This document shows, piece after piece, positions 1-7,909 of a stretch of DNA of 21,816 nt (positions are counted from its first letter, which is position 1; every line of letters starts with the position of its first letter). The position numbers and the translations under genes are program-made. The DNA is taken from contig CABSFC010000039.1 in NCBI GenBank assembly GCA_902476875.1, positions 1-21,816 of the forward strand, read 5' to 3'. The notes below the pieces were generated by a model, which saw nothing but the letters and a program-made list of their open reading frames with translations, did no database searches and was not told the DNA's origin. The stretch is from an uncultured Oscillibacter sp. (GTDB lineage Bacteria > Bacillota > Clostridia > Oscillospirales > Oscillospiraceae).

Positions 1-2
1 GC

Positions 3-173
3 CGCAAGCCGCAGGTATACATGTACTTGTCGCAAGATATCGAAAAAATAGAACGGCTATTTTGCCATATTTTACAAAAAAACCGTTCATTCACAATACT
101 GGTTGCAGAAGACGACAAAAAGTGCTATATTTTTGATATACAAATTATGGAATATTGTCCACATTCTGGATGA
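3..173 (+). CDS. Possible 3' end of an upstream gene (partial, uncertain)
   Basis: Reading from base 3, one frame stays open for 56 codons to a TGA at 171-173, 26 bases before the tubulin-like gene. The translation looks protein-like, with an acidic/hydrophobic stretch (SFTILVAEDDKKCYIFDIQ) near the end. The codons are AT-rich, unlike every later gene. A second frame is also open for about 44 codons here, so an open frame by itself is weak evidence in such a short piece. An ATG at 21-23 could also start a tiny gene, but it has no good ribosome binding site. If the gene is real, the promoter proposed at 103-131 lies inside it. No family is recognised. The alternative is plain AT-rich intergenic DNA. 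Confidence 0.35.
   Translation, partial: RKPQVYMYLSQDIEKIERLFCHILQKNRSFTILVAEDDKKCYIFDIQIMEYCPHSG
103..131 (+). promoter_or_regulatory. Candidate sigma-A promoter for the array
   Basis: TTGCAG (103-108) and TATATT (126-131) are separated by 17 bases. This gives a good -35/-10 pair in an AT-rich stretch about 70 bases ahead of the first start codon. It is the best promoter-like pair I could find in the leader. A six-base inverted repeat, GAACGG (51-56) and CCGTTC (83-88), lies just upstream and could be an operator or chance. Transcription would start near 138, leaving a leader of about 60 bases. Confidence 0.45.
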
Positions 174-199
174 TGTAAGCTTATACAAGGAGGGATAAA

Positions 200-3100
200 A
201 TGTCATTCAATGAAGCAACGATGAAGCTGGAGGCCGCCGTGGATTCCGGCTTCAGTCTGAGTCGCGTTCCCGTGCAGCAGAATATCATCAATATTCTGGT
301 GGGACTTGGCGGCAGTGGTGTGGATATGCTGCGGGAGGCCAAGGGCCTGATCAACCGCGTGTGCTGTGACGACAATGATCGGCGCAGGCCCCCAAAGCGG
401 GTGGTTTATCTGGGGATCGATACCGATACCAGCTATCTGGACAGCCCCTGGATTTGTTCCAATGGCAGAGAGGCCAGGCTCCGGAAGGAGAATCCCGGCT
501 CTGAGCAGGTAAATTTTGAAAACATTCATCTCCCGACGTTCCTGGACCCCGCTAACCTGGATGTGAGCAGACGTCAGTATCCCTACATCTTCGACTGGCT
601 GAACCCAGAGATCAGAGGCAGCATTACCGGCGGCGACTCCGGCGCGTCCGGGGTCCCCCAGGCGGGCCGCGCCTATCTGTTTTTGAACCTGCCCAACATC
701 CAGAATCGGCTCACGGAACTGATCAACACCGCCAGATCTGGTGAGACCATCACTGGCTATAACGTGTTTCTGATGTCCGGCGTGTCCGGCGGCACTGGCT
801 GCGGCACCTATCAGGATATGGCCTATGCGCTGCGGAAGATGGTCCGCGATCTGGTGGGTGGCGGCGCCAGCGTGCGTGTGTTTGGGCATTTGATCATGCC
901 GGATGTCAATATGATGGAGGCCGGGATCGCCAAGGACTATGTTCCTCTTAATGGATATACTTCTTTGGCTGGACTGGATCATCTCACCTCGCTCAAGAGC
1001 AACAAGACCCGGTTCCAGCAGCAGATGGCGCCGGGATTCGTGGTGGATACGGACGAGCCCCCCTTTGACTATGTCCACCTGTTCAGCCATGAGGACGACG
1101 GCGGGCATACGCCGGAGAATTATTATAAGCACTGCATGGCTTCTGGCGCGCAGAATATCCTGTCCTTTGTGGCCCGTGAAACCATCAACCCGCAGAACCT
1201 GAACGGTGCGGCGCCGGGGAGCTCCAATGCCGTCTTTGCCATGGATTCCCTGTACAGCAACATTCCACGCATTGAACACCTTGCTCAGAAGCGGTTCCCG
1301 GAGCGCAGCTATAAATACCTGTCGGCCGGTGTGGCGGAGTACGCGCTGCCCATGGAGGATATCCTCCGCTATGTGACCACGCTGTTGTTCAACCGCATGG
1401 ACAGCCTCTTTCAGAATGAGCCCGCTGAAGCGGAGGCCGACCGGGTGATGTCCCAGCTGGGCCTGCGCCAAAATGAGGCGATCGCCGGTCTGTGCAGCCA
1501 GATTCCCAACCTTGTGGAAACGACCAATTTGAACAAGTCGGCCGTGTTCGGCGCCAACGCCATTGATTTTACCGCCCGGTTCAACCGCTTCCTGCAGGAT
1601 GCCGAGCAGGATATCGACAAAAAGGCGGAAGCGGTGAAGAACGCCTTTGGCGAGAAGCTGCGCAGCGTACTCAGCCCCTACTTTGTGGACCCCAAATTCG
1701 GCCCTGTCTGGGTCAACCATCTGCTGATTTACCACCTGATCCCCAAGCTGAATGAAATGATCGCCCATGAGAACACCACGCTGCGCGGCTTCACGCAGCG
1801 GGAGAACGACTGCGAGGCTGAGCGGACCAGGATCAGCGGAAAGTTCATCAAGACCAACGAGGACGCCAAGGCGTTCGCCGCCCAGTGGAATGACCAGTTC
1901 CGCGCCCGCATTGAGTGCTATGCCGCCAAGCATCTGCTCCGCAGCGTGGAGGATGATCCCTCCATCGCCCGGGTGGCGGTGGAGACGATGGACGCCATGA
2001 ACAGCAAGTGGTTCCGTGTGGTTACGGAGATTCTGACGACCCTGCGCAGGGTGTCCAATGCCAATGCCGAGATTGTGGCCACCGCCCAGCTGGTGAACCC
2101 CAACAATTTTGTTTGGGGCGCCATTTCGGTGCCTCAGATCAGCGAGGCGATCAAGGATCAGTTCGACAGGCTGGACTCCACCAGCGACTTGGTGGGAGAC
2201 TTCACCAAGGCTCTGCTGGCGAAAGCGGACGAGTGGTCCATTGGGCAGATTGATGTGGCCTCCTTTCTGGAGCAGTATTTCCAAACCAGTCTGCGGGAGA
2301 TTATTGATCAGACGATGGAGGACTATCTGGACTATATCCTGGTGCGGCAGGGGCCTTACAAGGACCTGAACACCGCGCTGCAGGATCTGTTCACCAATTT
2401 GAAGGACAAAGCCACACCGATGTTCCATTGCTCCGATGCCGCCCCCAGGAACACCAAACAGTATCTGCTGAGCGTCCCCGCGTCCTGCACCAGGATCGTG
2501 GCGGCCGCCGAGGCGTTTAAGGCAGCGAACACCACCAACAGCGTGGTGGTGCAGTACAGCCAGGTGAATTTCCGCATCAGTATGCAGAGCGTGCGCTGCG
2601 CGATCCCCATGTTCGCCTATGATGGGCTGAAAAGATATGAAAACCTCTATTACGCGGCGACGCCTGTAGCCCGTCGGGGCTGTCGGCTGTATGACGGCGC
2701 CAAGGCGAATTGGGAGCTTCTGCCCAGCCCGATCCCCCGCAAGTCCCGGGGAGCCCGGAAGGACGACACTCCGGAGCCGGTCCGCAAGCTGGAGTCTGAC
2801 CGTGAAAAGGCGTTCTATGCGCTGTTGAAGACCCCGGCCATGAAGCTGGAGCCGGTGGAGCATATCCACGACTACAACTGTGTGTTCTATCCCAGCCAAA
2901 AGCTGGATGAGTGCGGTGTGTACGATCTGTGGCAGGACAGAAATTTGAAGGACTACGACGGTGAGTGGGACCGAAAGAAGATCGAGGAGGTTCTGAAGAC
3001 CCTCCAGAACTACTTGACAAACGGCCTGCCCGCCGCGGCATCCATCGTTACCCAGGTGGGCGGCGGCACCCTGGCTCGCCGAATCGTCATCCTGGAGGAG

Positions 3101-4027
3101 TGCAGTAAGTTTGCCGACGGCGCGTATCTGGCGCAGATCAACGAAATGCTGGATACTCCCGAGAAGGAAGAGGCGTTTATCAAGGCCTGCCAGCAGGCCG
3201 CGGTGGAGTTCTACCTGGCGTCCATGCCCACCTTTGAGCAGGGACAGAAGGAGCTGGAGAAGTACGAGACGCTGGATGCGCAGATCCGGCGTCTGCAGGG
3301 AATTCTGGACGAGATGAACCGTCTGCCCACCGAGTGCAGGCAGCTCCTCCAGATTCTGCTGACCGGTCAGGTGGAGCTGTCGGAGCAGGGGGACCGCTTC
3401 CTCTACAGGGATACCGACGGTAATCTGGTGAGCGGGATTGACCTGAAGTGCAAGAACACGGTCATCAAGGAGTGGGAGCTGCTCCAGCAGCTGCGCGCTC
3501 TTGCACAGGACGAAAATCCCCACCGCAGCAGCGTGGCCGCCCGTATCATCAGCCAGGCCGCAGCTGCCTACAACAGTGTGAAGAGCAGCCGTGACCGGGA
3601 GGCGATCCTGTCTCTGCTGGCAGATCTGGAGGAGCTCGCCAGACGGATCGGCCGCAGCTGTGTCAAACACTCTGAGGCCCTGGCCCGGGGCGACGGCTAT
3701 GGATATCTCTATACCGCCAGGGGCCTGGAGTTCTATCAGGCCATGGGGCGCTGCGCGGATGAACTGAAGGATGAGCTGGAGGAGTTGTGTCCCGCCATGC
3801 CCCGGCGGATTGGCGAGCGGCGCTTTGCCGGCACGGAGACCTCCGCTGCCGTCAGGGAGCAGTTCTGCGCCCGCTGCGGCGCCCGCAATGCCCCCGGCGC
3901 GCGTTTTTGCAGCGACTGTGGCGCCGAGTTGACGCCTCCCCAGGTCCCCGGACAGTGCGCGAAGTGCGGCGCCCAGAATGACCCCGGCGCCAAGTTCTGC
4001 AGCGGCTGCGGCACCGCGCTGAACTGA
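200..4027 (+). CDS. Tubulin/FtsZ-like GTPase with C-terminal tandem zinc ribbons
   Basis: A 1275-residue protein of the bacterial 'tubulin-like' family. The start is set by AAGGAGGG (187-194), 5 bases before ATG. A glycine-rich nucleotide loop, GLGGSG, is at residues 35-40. The tubulin/FtsZ signature, SGGTGCGT, is at 196-203, after a predicted beta strand (YNVFLMSGV). The stretch GASGVPQAGRAYLFLN (148-163) fits the pattern seen in this family. I see no obvious FtsZ-type catalytic NxDxxD (T7) motif, so assembly-coupled hydrolysis is uncertain. The rest is long and largely helical, and the protein is about three times the length of FtsZ. It ends with two zinc ribbons: Cys 1223/1226/1237/1240 and Cys 1253/1256/1267/1270. 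It is probably cytoplasmic, with no signal peptide or membrane segment. As first gene of the array it is a likely scaffold or nucleotide-dependent switch for the other products. The family call is good; its role is inferred. Confidence 0.88.
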   Translation: MSFNEATMKLEAAVDSGFSLSRVPVQQNIINILVGLGGSGVDMLREAKGLINRVCCDDNDRRRPPKRVVYLGIDTDTSYLDSPWICSNGREARLRKENPGSEQVNFENIHLPTFLDPANLDVSRRQYPYIFDWLNPEIRGSITGGDSGASGVPQAGRAYLFLNLPNIQNRLTELINTARSGETITGYNVFLMSGVSGGTGCGTYQDMAYALRKMVRDLVGGGASVRVFGHLIMPDVNMMEAGIAKDYVPLNGYTSLAGLDHLTSLKSNKTRFQQQMAPGFVVDTDEPPFDYVHLFSHEDDGGHTPENYYKHCMASGAQNILSFVARETINPQNLNGAAPGSSNAVFAMDSLYSNIPRIEHLAQKRFPERSYKYLSAGVAEYALPMEDILRYVTTLLFNRMDSLFQNEPAEAEADRVMSQLGLRQNEAIAGLCSQIPNLVETTNLNKSAVFGANAIDFTARFNRFLQDAEQDIDKKAEAVKNAFGEKLRSVLSPYFVDPKFGPVWVNHLLIYHLIPKLNEMIAHENTTLRGFTQRENDCEAERTRISGKFIKTNEDAKAFAAQWNDQFRARIECYAAKHLLRSVEDDPSIARVAVETMDAMNSKWFRVVTEILTTLRRVSNANAEIVATAQLVNPNNFVWGAISVPQISEAIKDQFDRLDSTSDLVGDFTKALLAKADEWSIGQIDVASFLEQYFQTSLREIIDQTMEDYLDYILVRQGPYKDLNTALQDLFTNLKDKATPMFHCSDAAPRNTKQYLLSVPASCTRIVAAAEAFKAANTTNSVVVQYSQVNFRISMQSVRCAIPMFAYDGLKRYENLYYAATPVARRGCRLYDGAKANWELLPSPIPRKSRGARKDDTPEPVRKLESDREKAFYALLKTPAMKLEPVEHIHDYNCVFYPSQKLDECGVYDLWQDRNLKDYDGEWDRKKIEEVLKTLQNYLTNGLPAAASIVTQVGGGTLARRIVILEECSKFADGAYLAQINEMLDTPEKEEAFIKACQQAAVEFYLASMPTFEQGQKELEKYETLDAQIRRLQGILDEMNRLPTECRQLLQILLTGQVELSEQGDRFLYRDTDGNLVSGIDLKCKNTVIKEWELLQQLRALAQDENPHRSSVAARIISQAAAAYNSVKSSRDREAILSLLADLEELARRIGRSCVKHSEALARGDGYGYLYTARGLEFYQAMGRCADELKDELEELCPAMPRRIGERRFAGTETSAAVREQFCARCGARNAPGARFCSDCGAELTPPQVPGQCAKCGAQNDPGAKFCSGCGTALN
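3863..4024 (+). repeat. Tandem zinc-ribbon repeat, 90-base period
   Basis: Two copies of a Cys-x2-Cys-x10-Cys-x2-Cys zinc ribbon are encoded back to back at the end of the tubulin-like gene. Their first cysteine codons are at 3866 and 3956, exactly 90 bases (30 codons) apart. The copies share the protein pattern CxxCGAxNxPGAxFCSxCG and similar DNA, which suggests an internal duplication. Such ribbons usually mediate protein or nucleic-acid contacts. Confidence 0.8.
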
Positions 4028-4079
4028 TCTCGCCGATGACCCCTGCCTCCCGGGAACGGAAGTCCGGGAGACGCGCGGA

Positions 4080-4125
4080 AACGACATGGCCGGCCGATGG
4101 GTTCGGTCGGCCATGTCGTTATTTT
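4080..4125 (+). terminator. Strong hairpin with short T run after the tubulin-like gene
   Basis: Arms AACGACATGGCCGGCCGA (4080-4097) and TCGGTCGGCCATGTCGTT (4103-4120) pair along 18 positions with a single G-U wobble and a five-base loop. ATTTT follows (4121-4125). A smaller stem, CTCCCGG/CCGGGAG (4047-4053 with 4064-4070), lies just before it. The T run is short and the next gene's ribosome binding site begins only about 20 bases later. Partial termination or mRNA-end protection that lowers downstream expression seems more likely than complete termination. Confidence 0.7.
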
Positions 4126-4161
4126 GACAGACGACCTCTACAAGAAAGGGAGAGCGCTCCT

Positions 4162-5841
4162 ATGCGAGAACAGCTTGAAAGATTTCTGCAAAAAAACACG
4201 ACGCGGGGCACATTGCCTGAAAAACTGTCGATCATATTGGTGGGCGAGCAGGCCCGGGCCGCGGAACGCGATATCCGCGCCGCGCTGGACAGCGTTTGGC
4301 AGGGATATGACGTCGCTTTTTTTGCGTATCAGGAAGCTTTCCAGGTGTCCTCGCTGGCAGAATTGGGGATCGATGCCCTGCGTTCCGTCCACGAGCAGTG
4401 TGAGCGATGGGCGGAAGAAGAGGGGGCATGGCTGTGCATCGTGGTCGCGGCGGACTGTCCCGAGTCGCTCCTGGTGCCGGAGCTGGCCAAGCTGGCTGGC
4501 AAATGTCATTTCAGGAGTTGCTATGATCCTTTGGAGTGCGCCATTTTCGCGCTGGTTCCCAGCGAGATGAAGAGCAGGGAAAAGGCCAGCGCGGTCCGGG
4601 GCTTTTTTAAAAAGCTCTATGCCATGCAGGAGGGGCGGGCGCAGCCGATCAGGGCATGGCTCAGATATCTGGAGGACCAGGAGCCGGAAGAGCTCCATAT
4701 GGAGTTAAATGCGAAAGTGTTCCTGTTGGAGCGAAAGCATAAGATCGGCTCTGGTGTGGTGGAAAAGGAGCCGTTCGGACAGATGGAGCCTTTGGCCTAT
4801 CTGCTGGGTATGATGGACCGCTGCGTCCGGGGCTGTTACCTGCCGGTATTCGAGGCAGATGATATCCCTGATCAGGTGAAGCTGCTGGCACTGATGCAAA
4901 AACGGGTACGGCAGCTGTTGGAGGAGCAGCCCGCGGAGGAAACGGGATCTCTGTTGGGGAGAATTGAACACCATGTGAAAGAGTGCGAGCTGCGCGGTGA
5001 TGATTTTACGCAGTGGATGAACGCGGTCTGTGTCTATCAGAGCGACCCCACTCGTCGGGACAGGCTGAGCATCGATGAGCAGACGGAGGAGGAGTTTTTT
5101 GGCAGCTGGCTGAAGACCCGGTATGAAAGCTGGGTGGAGCAAATACCCACGGCTTCGAATGTGCCGCACGAACTCCTGCGGAATGTCAATGGGGATCAAC
5201 TGACCGGCTATCTGGAGGAGCTGAATGTGTATCTGGCGGCACCGGAGCGCGGCGAACCCGCCGTGCGCGGGGAAAGGAGCGGTGAGACGACGCCCAGGAC
5301 CTTGCGTACGGATCTGATCGAAAGGCTCTACATGCCCCGGTATAGATATCGCGTGGACCAGCGGATCGCCTGCCTGGCGGAGGAAACCGCCCGGATGATC
5401 CGCGAACGGCTCCGGGACGGCGACCGGACCTGCACCGCGTTTTTGCGGGAGGTCAGCGCACTGCTACAGGAGCGGCGGACCGGACTGGATGTGAACGGCT
5501 TTCTCAATGCGGCGCCGGAAGTGTCCAGGGAATGGCTGGATGGGTTCCGCGGAGCTCTGAGCAAGGTCCTGGCCGGCGGCGAGCCGGACTACCGGCAGCT
5601 GTTTGAATATCTGTCCACAGACCCCGGCATGGCTGTCCGGGTGGGTAGCTGCCGGGAGTGGTGCTGCCGGATTTCCGGTGTAGAGTGCCGTACGGATCGG
5701 GCGCTGTCGGACAGCCTGGAGCACGGAGACCGGCAGGGACAGAGGCTGAAAGTTGTGCAGGTCATGGAGGCGGCCGAAAACGGCCACCAGGCTGCGGAGT
5801 CATTTACCCTGGACCATCTGACATTCTGGAGAATGCTGTGA
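4162..5841 (+). CDS. Hypothetical protein with Rossmann-like N-terminus
   Basis: 559 residues, no family recognised. The frame is open from an ATG at 4036, but that start lies ahead of the hairpin at 4080-4120 and its first 42 codons look non-coding. ATG 4162 has AAAGGGAG (4145-4152) at about 9 bases and is preferred. The first ~135 residues alternate strands and helices in Rossmann style: hydrophobic strands near 22-28 (LSIILVG), 50-56, 89-96 (WLCIVVAA) and 126-132. There is no Walker A loop. The remainder is mostly charged and helical, with cysteines near the C-terminus (SCREWCCRISGVEC). No signal peptide or membrane segment is seen, so it is likely cytoplasmic. Position directly after the tubulin-like gene suggests a partner of that protein, but nothing in the sequence proves it. 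Confidence 0.8.
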   Translation: MREQLERFLQKNTTRGTLPEKLSIILVGEQARAAERDIRAALDSVWQGYDVAFFAYQEAFQVSSLAELGIDALRSVHEQCERWAEEEGAWLCIVVAADCPESLLVPELAKLAGKCHFRSCYDPLECAIFALVPSEMKSREKASAVRGFFKKLYAMQEGRAQPIRAWLRYLEDQEPEELHMELNAKVFLLERKHKIGSGVVEKEPFGQMEPLAYLLGMMDRCVRGCYLPVFEADDIPDQVKLLALMQKRVRQLLEEQPAEETGSLLGRIEHHVKECELRGDDFTQWMNAVCVYQSDPTRRDRLSIDEQTEEEFFGSWLKTRYESWVEQIPTASNVPHELLRNVNGDQLTGYLEELNVYLAAPERGEPAVRGERSGETTPRTLRTDLIERLYMPRYRYRVDQRIACLAEETARMIRERLRDGDRTCTAFLREVSALLQERRTGLDVNGFLNAAPEVSREWLDGFRGALSKVLAGGEPDYRQLFEYLSTDPGMAVRVGSCREWCCRISGVECRTDRALSDSLEHGDRQGQRLKVVQVMEAAENGHQAAESFTLDHLTFWRML

Positions 5842-5866
5842 TTGAAAAGGGAGAGAGGGGTGCCAT

Positions 5867-7249
5867 ATGACAGGAAGAAGAGGCGGCTGGGAGAACGGCT
5901 TCGGCCCGTATGATGGGGAGACCGGCCATGGCGGGACCGCGGGCGATCTGGGCGGCGCGCGGAGAAGAGGCTCCGAAAGGGACAGCCGCTTTTACTGGGA
6001 GATGCTTATCGGCGGCTTGGTGGCCGGCGTGCTGAGCTGTATCATCGTCCAGGCGCTGTTTCAGCGGTTCTATCTGAGCTGGCCCAATTTGGCGCTGGTG
6101 GGTGCCGGCTTTGCCGCGACAGCCTTTTTGCTGGTGCTTTGCTGTGGCGTGGTGGAGGCCTTTCAAATGGGCATCTCCGACAACCCCTCTGTCCGCAGGA
6201 CATTGGTCTTTGCCTTTGCGGGCGCGGCGGCCATCGGCTGTGCCGCGGTCCTGTTTGAATTTTTATATGAGCTGGGGTTCGCGCAGACCGGCGTGAACTA
6301 TGACGACTACATTTTTGTGGTGGACGACTCCGGCAGCATGGCGGACAACGATCCGCGGGATCAGCGCTACAGCGCGATGAACCAGATGCTGGACCGCATG
6401 GATGAGACCAATCAGGTGGGCCTGATCCGCTTTTCCGATATGGTGGAGGCGGAGGTCCCTTTGCTGACAATGGACGGCGGTCAGACAGACCGCTTCAGGA
6501 CCGCCATTGAAAAAACCGCCGCCTCCGGAGGGACCGATATCAGCCTGGGGCTGCAGCGGGCTTATGAGATGTATCACAGTGGCCGGCGCGGCGGCTATCT
6601 GTCCACGGTCGTGCTGCTCAGCGACGGACAGTCCGTGGTGGACACGAACAGCACGATCCGTATGTTCAATGAGATCGACGTGGATATCTGCACGGTGGCG
6701 CTGGGCATGGGCGCGGACCGCGATATGCTGGAAACCTTGGCGCAGGGGACTGGCGGCATGGCGCTGGAGATCAGCAACGCCGATGCGATCCGCTCCTCCT
6801 ATGCGCTGCTCAGCGGCGCGTCCCTGAAAAGATGCCTGCTCCAGCCGCGCTTTGGCGCAGACAAGGGGGATATCCTCCACGCGGTCATGTGCGTGGTGTT
6901 CCTCACGCTGCTGGGCGTGGGGATGATGCTGGTGCTGCAGTTGATGTTCAACAGCAGATATATGAAGCCCCAGCTGCTGGTGGGGCCGGCCGCGTCTCTG
7001 GTGGGCGCGTTGGCGCTGGAGGCCGGCCACGATCTGGGCGCCGGCGGTGGGACGCGGATCATCCTGCTGATGCTTGATTGCCTGGTGCTGATCCACTGCG
7101 CTGCGCGCCGGCAGAGCGAGCTGGTCCATGAGCATGAGATACATAGAAGCGGTCCTGCGGTGCCGGGGACGGGCGATCCCCTGGACACCCGGGTGCTGAC
7201 CCGGGAGGACTCCGGCGTCGGTGCGGGACGGAGCAGAAGCCGCCGTTAA
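5867..7249 (+). CDS. Polytopic membrane protein with vWA domain
   Basis: 460 residues. The start ATG follows an AGAGGGG site (5854-5860), 25 bases after the previous stop. The N-terminal ~40 residues are Gly/Arg-rich. Three hydrophobic segments follow (about 45-65, 75-97, 112-135), then a von Willebrand A domain (about 147-317) and up to three more membrane segments (about 336-360, 370-388, 396-412). The metal-binding MIDAS set is intact: DDSGS at 153-157 (Asp153, Ser155, Ser157), Thr223 in GGTDI and Asp253 in LLSDG. With the basic N-terminus inside, three crossings place the vWA domain outside the cell, and the charged C-terminal tail returns inside. Such domains bind protein ligands through a bound divalent metal. 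It is a likely membrane partner of the second vWA protein (17051-18823). The domain call is firm; topology is predicted by eye. Confidence 0.88.
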   Translation: MTGRRGGWENGFGPYDGETGHGGTAGDLGGARRRGSERDSRFYWEMLIGGLVAGVLSCIIVQALFQRFYLSWPNLALVGAGFAATAFLLVLCCGVVEAFQMGISDNPSVRRTLVFAFAGAAAIGCAAVLFEFLYELGFAQTGVNYDDYIFVVDDSGSMADNDPRDQRYSAMNQMLDRMDETNQVGLIRFSDMVEAEVPLLTMDGGQTDRFRTAIEKTAASGGTDISLGLQRAYEMYHSGRRGGYLSTVVLLSDGQSVVDTNSTIRMFNEIDVDICTVALGMGADRDMLETLAQGTGGMALEISNADAIRSSYALLSGASLKRCLLQPRFGADKGDILHAVMCVVFLTLLGVGMMLVLQLMFNSRYMKPQLLVGPAASLVGALALEAGHDLGAGGGTRIILLMLDCLVLIHCAARRQSELVHEHEIHRSGPAVPGTGDPLDTRVLTREDSGVGAGRSRSRR

Positions 7250-7263
7250 AAGGAGGAAGCGCT

Positions 7264-7860
7264 GTGCCGCTTTGTGAGAGAAATTTCAGACTGATCGACC
7301 GGAGGCTGAAATGGGCCTGGCCCGCGGCTCCCAATGATACCATGCTAAACATCATTTGCTGCAACGGGCTGGATCCCGACCGGCAATTCGAACGGGCGGA
7401 GATCACGATCCGGAAGGGTGACTTTGGCACCTATATGCATACCGGCTGGAACCTGCCCTCTTCCGTGCCGGAGGACTTGCCGCTGCTTTTCAAGTGCCGG
7501 GAGGAGTTCGCGGACGGCAGTGTCAACGAATTTGAGGTGAGCCAGGCGGGCAAGCCCCAGTGTATCGTTTGGACGGCTGCTCCGGTGCGCGACACGCCCG
7601 GATTTACGCGGGTGACGGTCCGATATCCGGCGGGATTGTCCGGTGTCTACCCGGAGGGGATGCTCTTTTTTCAGCTGAAACGGAACGGCAGGGAGGTCGC
7701 GCGGTTCCCACTGCCCAGGCCGGAAAGCGACACGCAGACCTTCTGGTATGAGACGCCCGCCGGAGCGGGCCAGATCCAGCTGGTCCTGGACCATGAAAAG
7801 CAGTTCGCGGGGAACCGCTACCGGGTGGAGAGCTGTTTCAGACTGCAGTATAAGACGTGA
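7264..7860 (+). CDS. Small beta-rich hypothetical protein
   Basis: 198 residues, no family recognised. The GTG start at 7264 is chosen because a perfect AGGAGG (7251-7256) sits 7 bases upstream, right after the previous stop codon; the next in-frame ATG (7342) lacks such a site. Many short alternating hydrophobic stretches (ERAEITIRKG, FTRVTVRYPAG, LFFQLKRNGREVARFPL, QIQLVLDHEKQF) point to a beta-sandwich-like fold. No signal peptide, membrane segment or cysteine pair motif is seen. Its place between the vWA membrane protein and the GTPase suggests an adaptor role, which is inference only. Confidence 0.8.
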   Translation: MPLCERNFRLIDRRLKWAWPAAPNDTMLNIICCNGLDPDRQFERAEITIRKGDFGTYMHTGWNLPSSVPEDLPLLFKCREEFADGSVNEFEVSQAGKPQCIVWTAAPVRDTPGFTRVTVRYPAGLSGVYPEGMLFFQLKRNGREVARFPLPRPESDTQTFWYETPAGAGQIQLVLDHEKQFAGNRYRVESCFRLQYKT

Positions 7861-7909
7861 ACCCCATTGTTTCGTAGTGTTTCAATATAATGCCGGAGGA
7901 GAAAACAAG

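Noticed and set aside
203..4114. 1303-codon open frame on the minus strand opposite the tubulin-like gene
   Set aside because: It is an antisense shadow caused by GC-rich codon use; the translation is rich in His, Gln, Leu and Gly with no domain or motif, and the plus-strand gene has clear motifs and a ribosome binding site.
4124..4129. Perfect TTGACA -35 hexamer after the first hairpin
   Set aside because: No -10 hexamer lies at 15-19 bases; the bases there form the next gene's ribosome binding site.
4036..4161. Longer start for the 559-residue protein (ATG 4036)
   Set aside because: These codons run through two hairpins and lack a ribosome binding site; ATG 4162 has one.
7886..7891. Perfect TATAAT -10 hexamer before the GTPase gene
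   Set aside because: No usable -35 at 16-18 bases (nearest TTGTTT is 13 away), and transcription would start inside the ribosome binding site.
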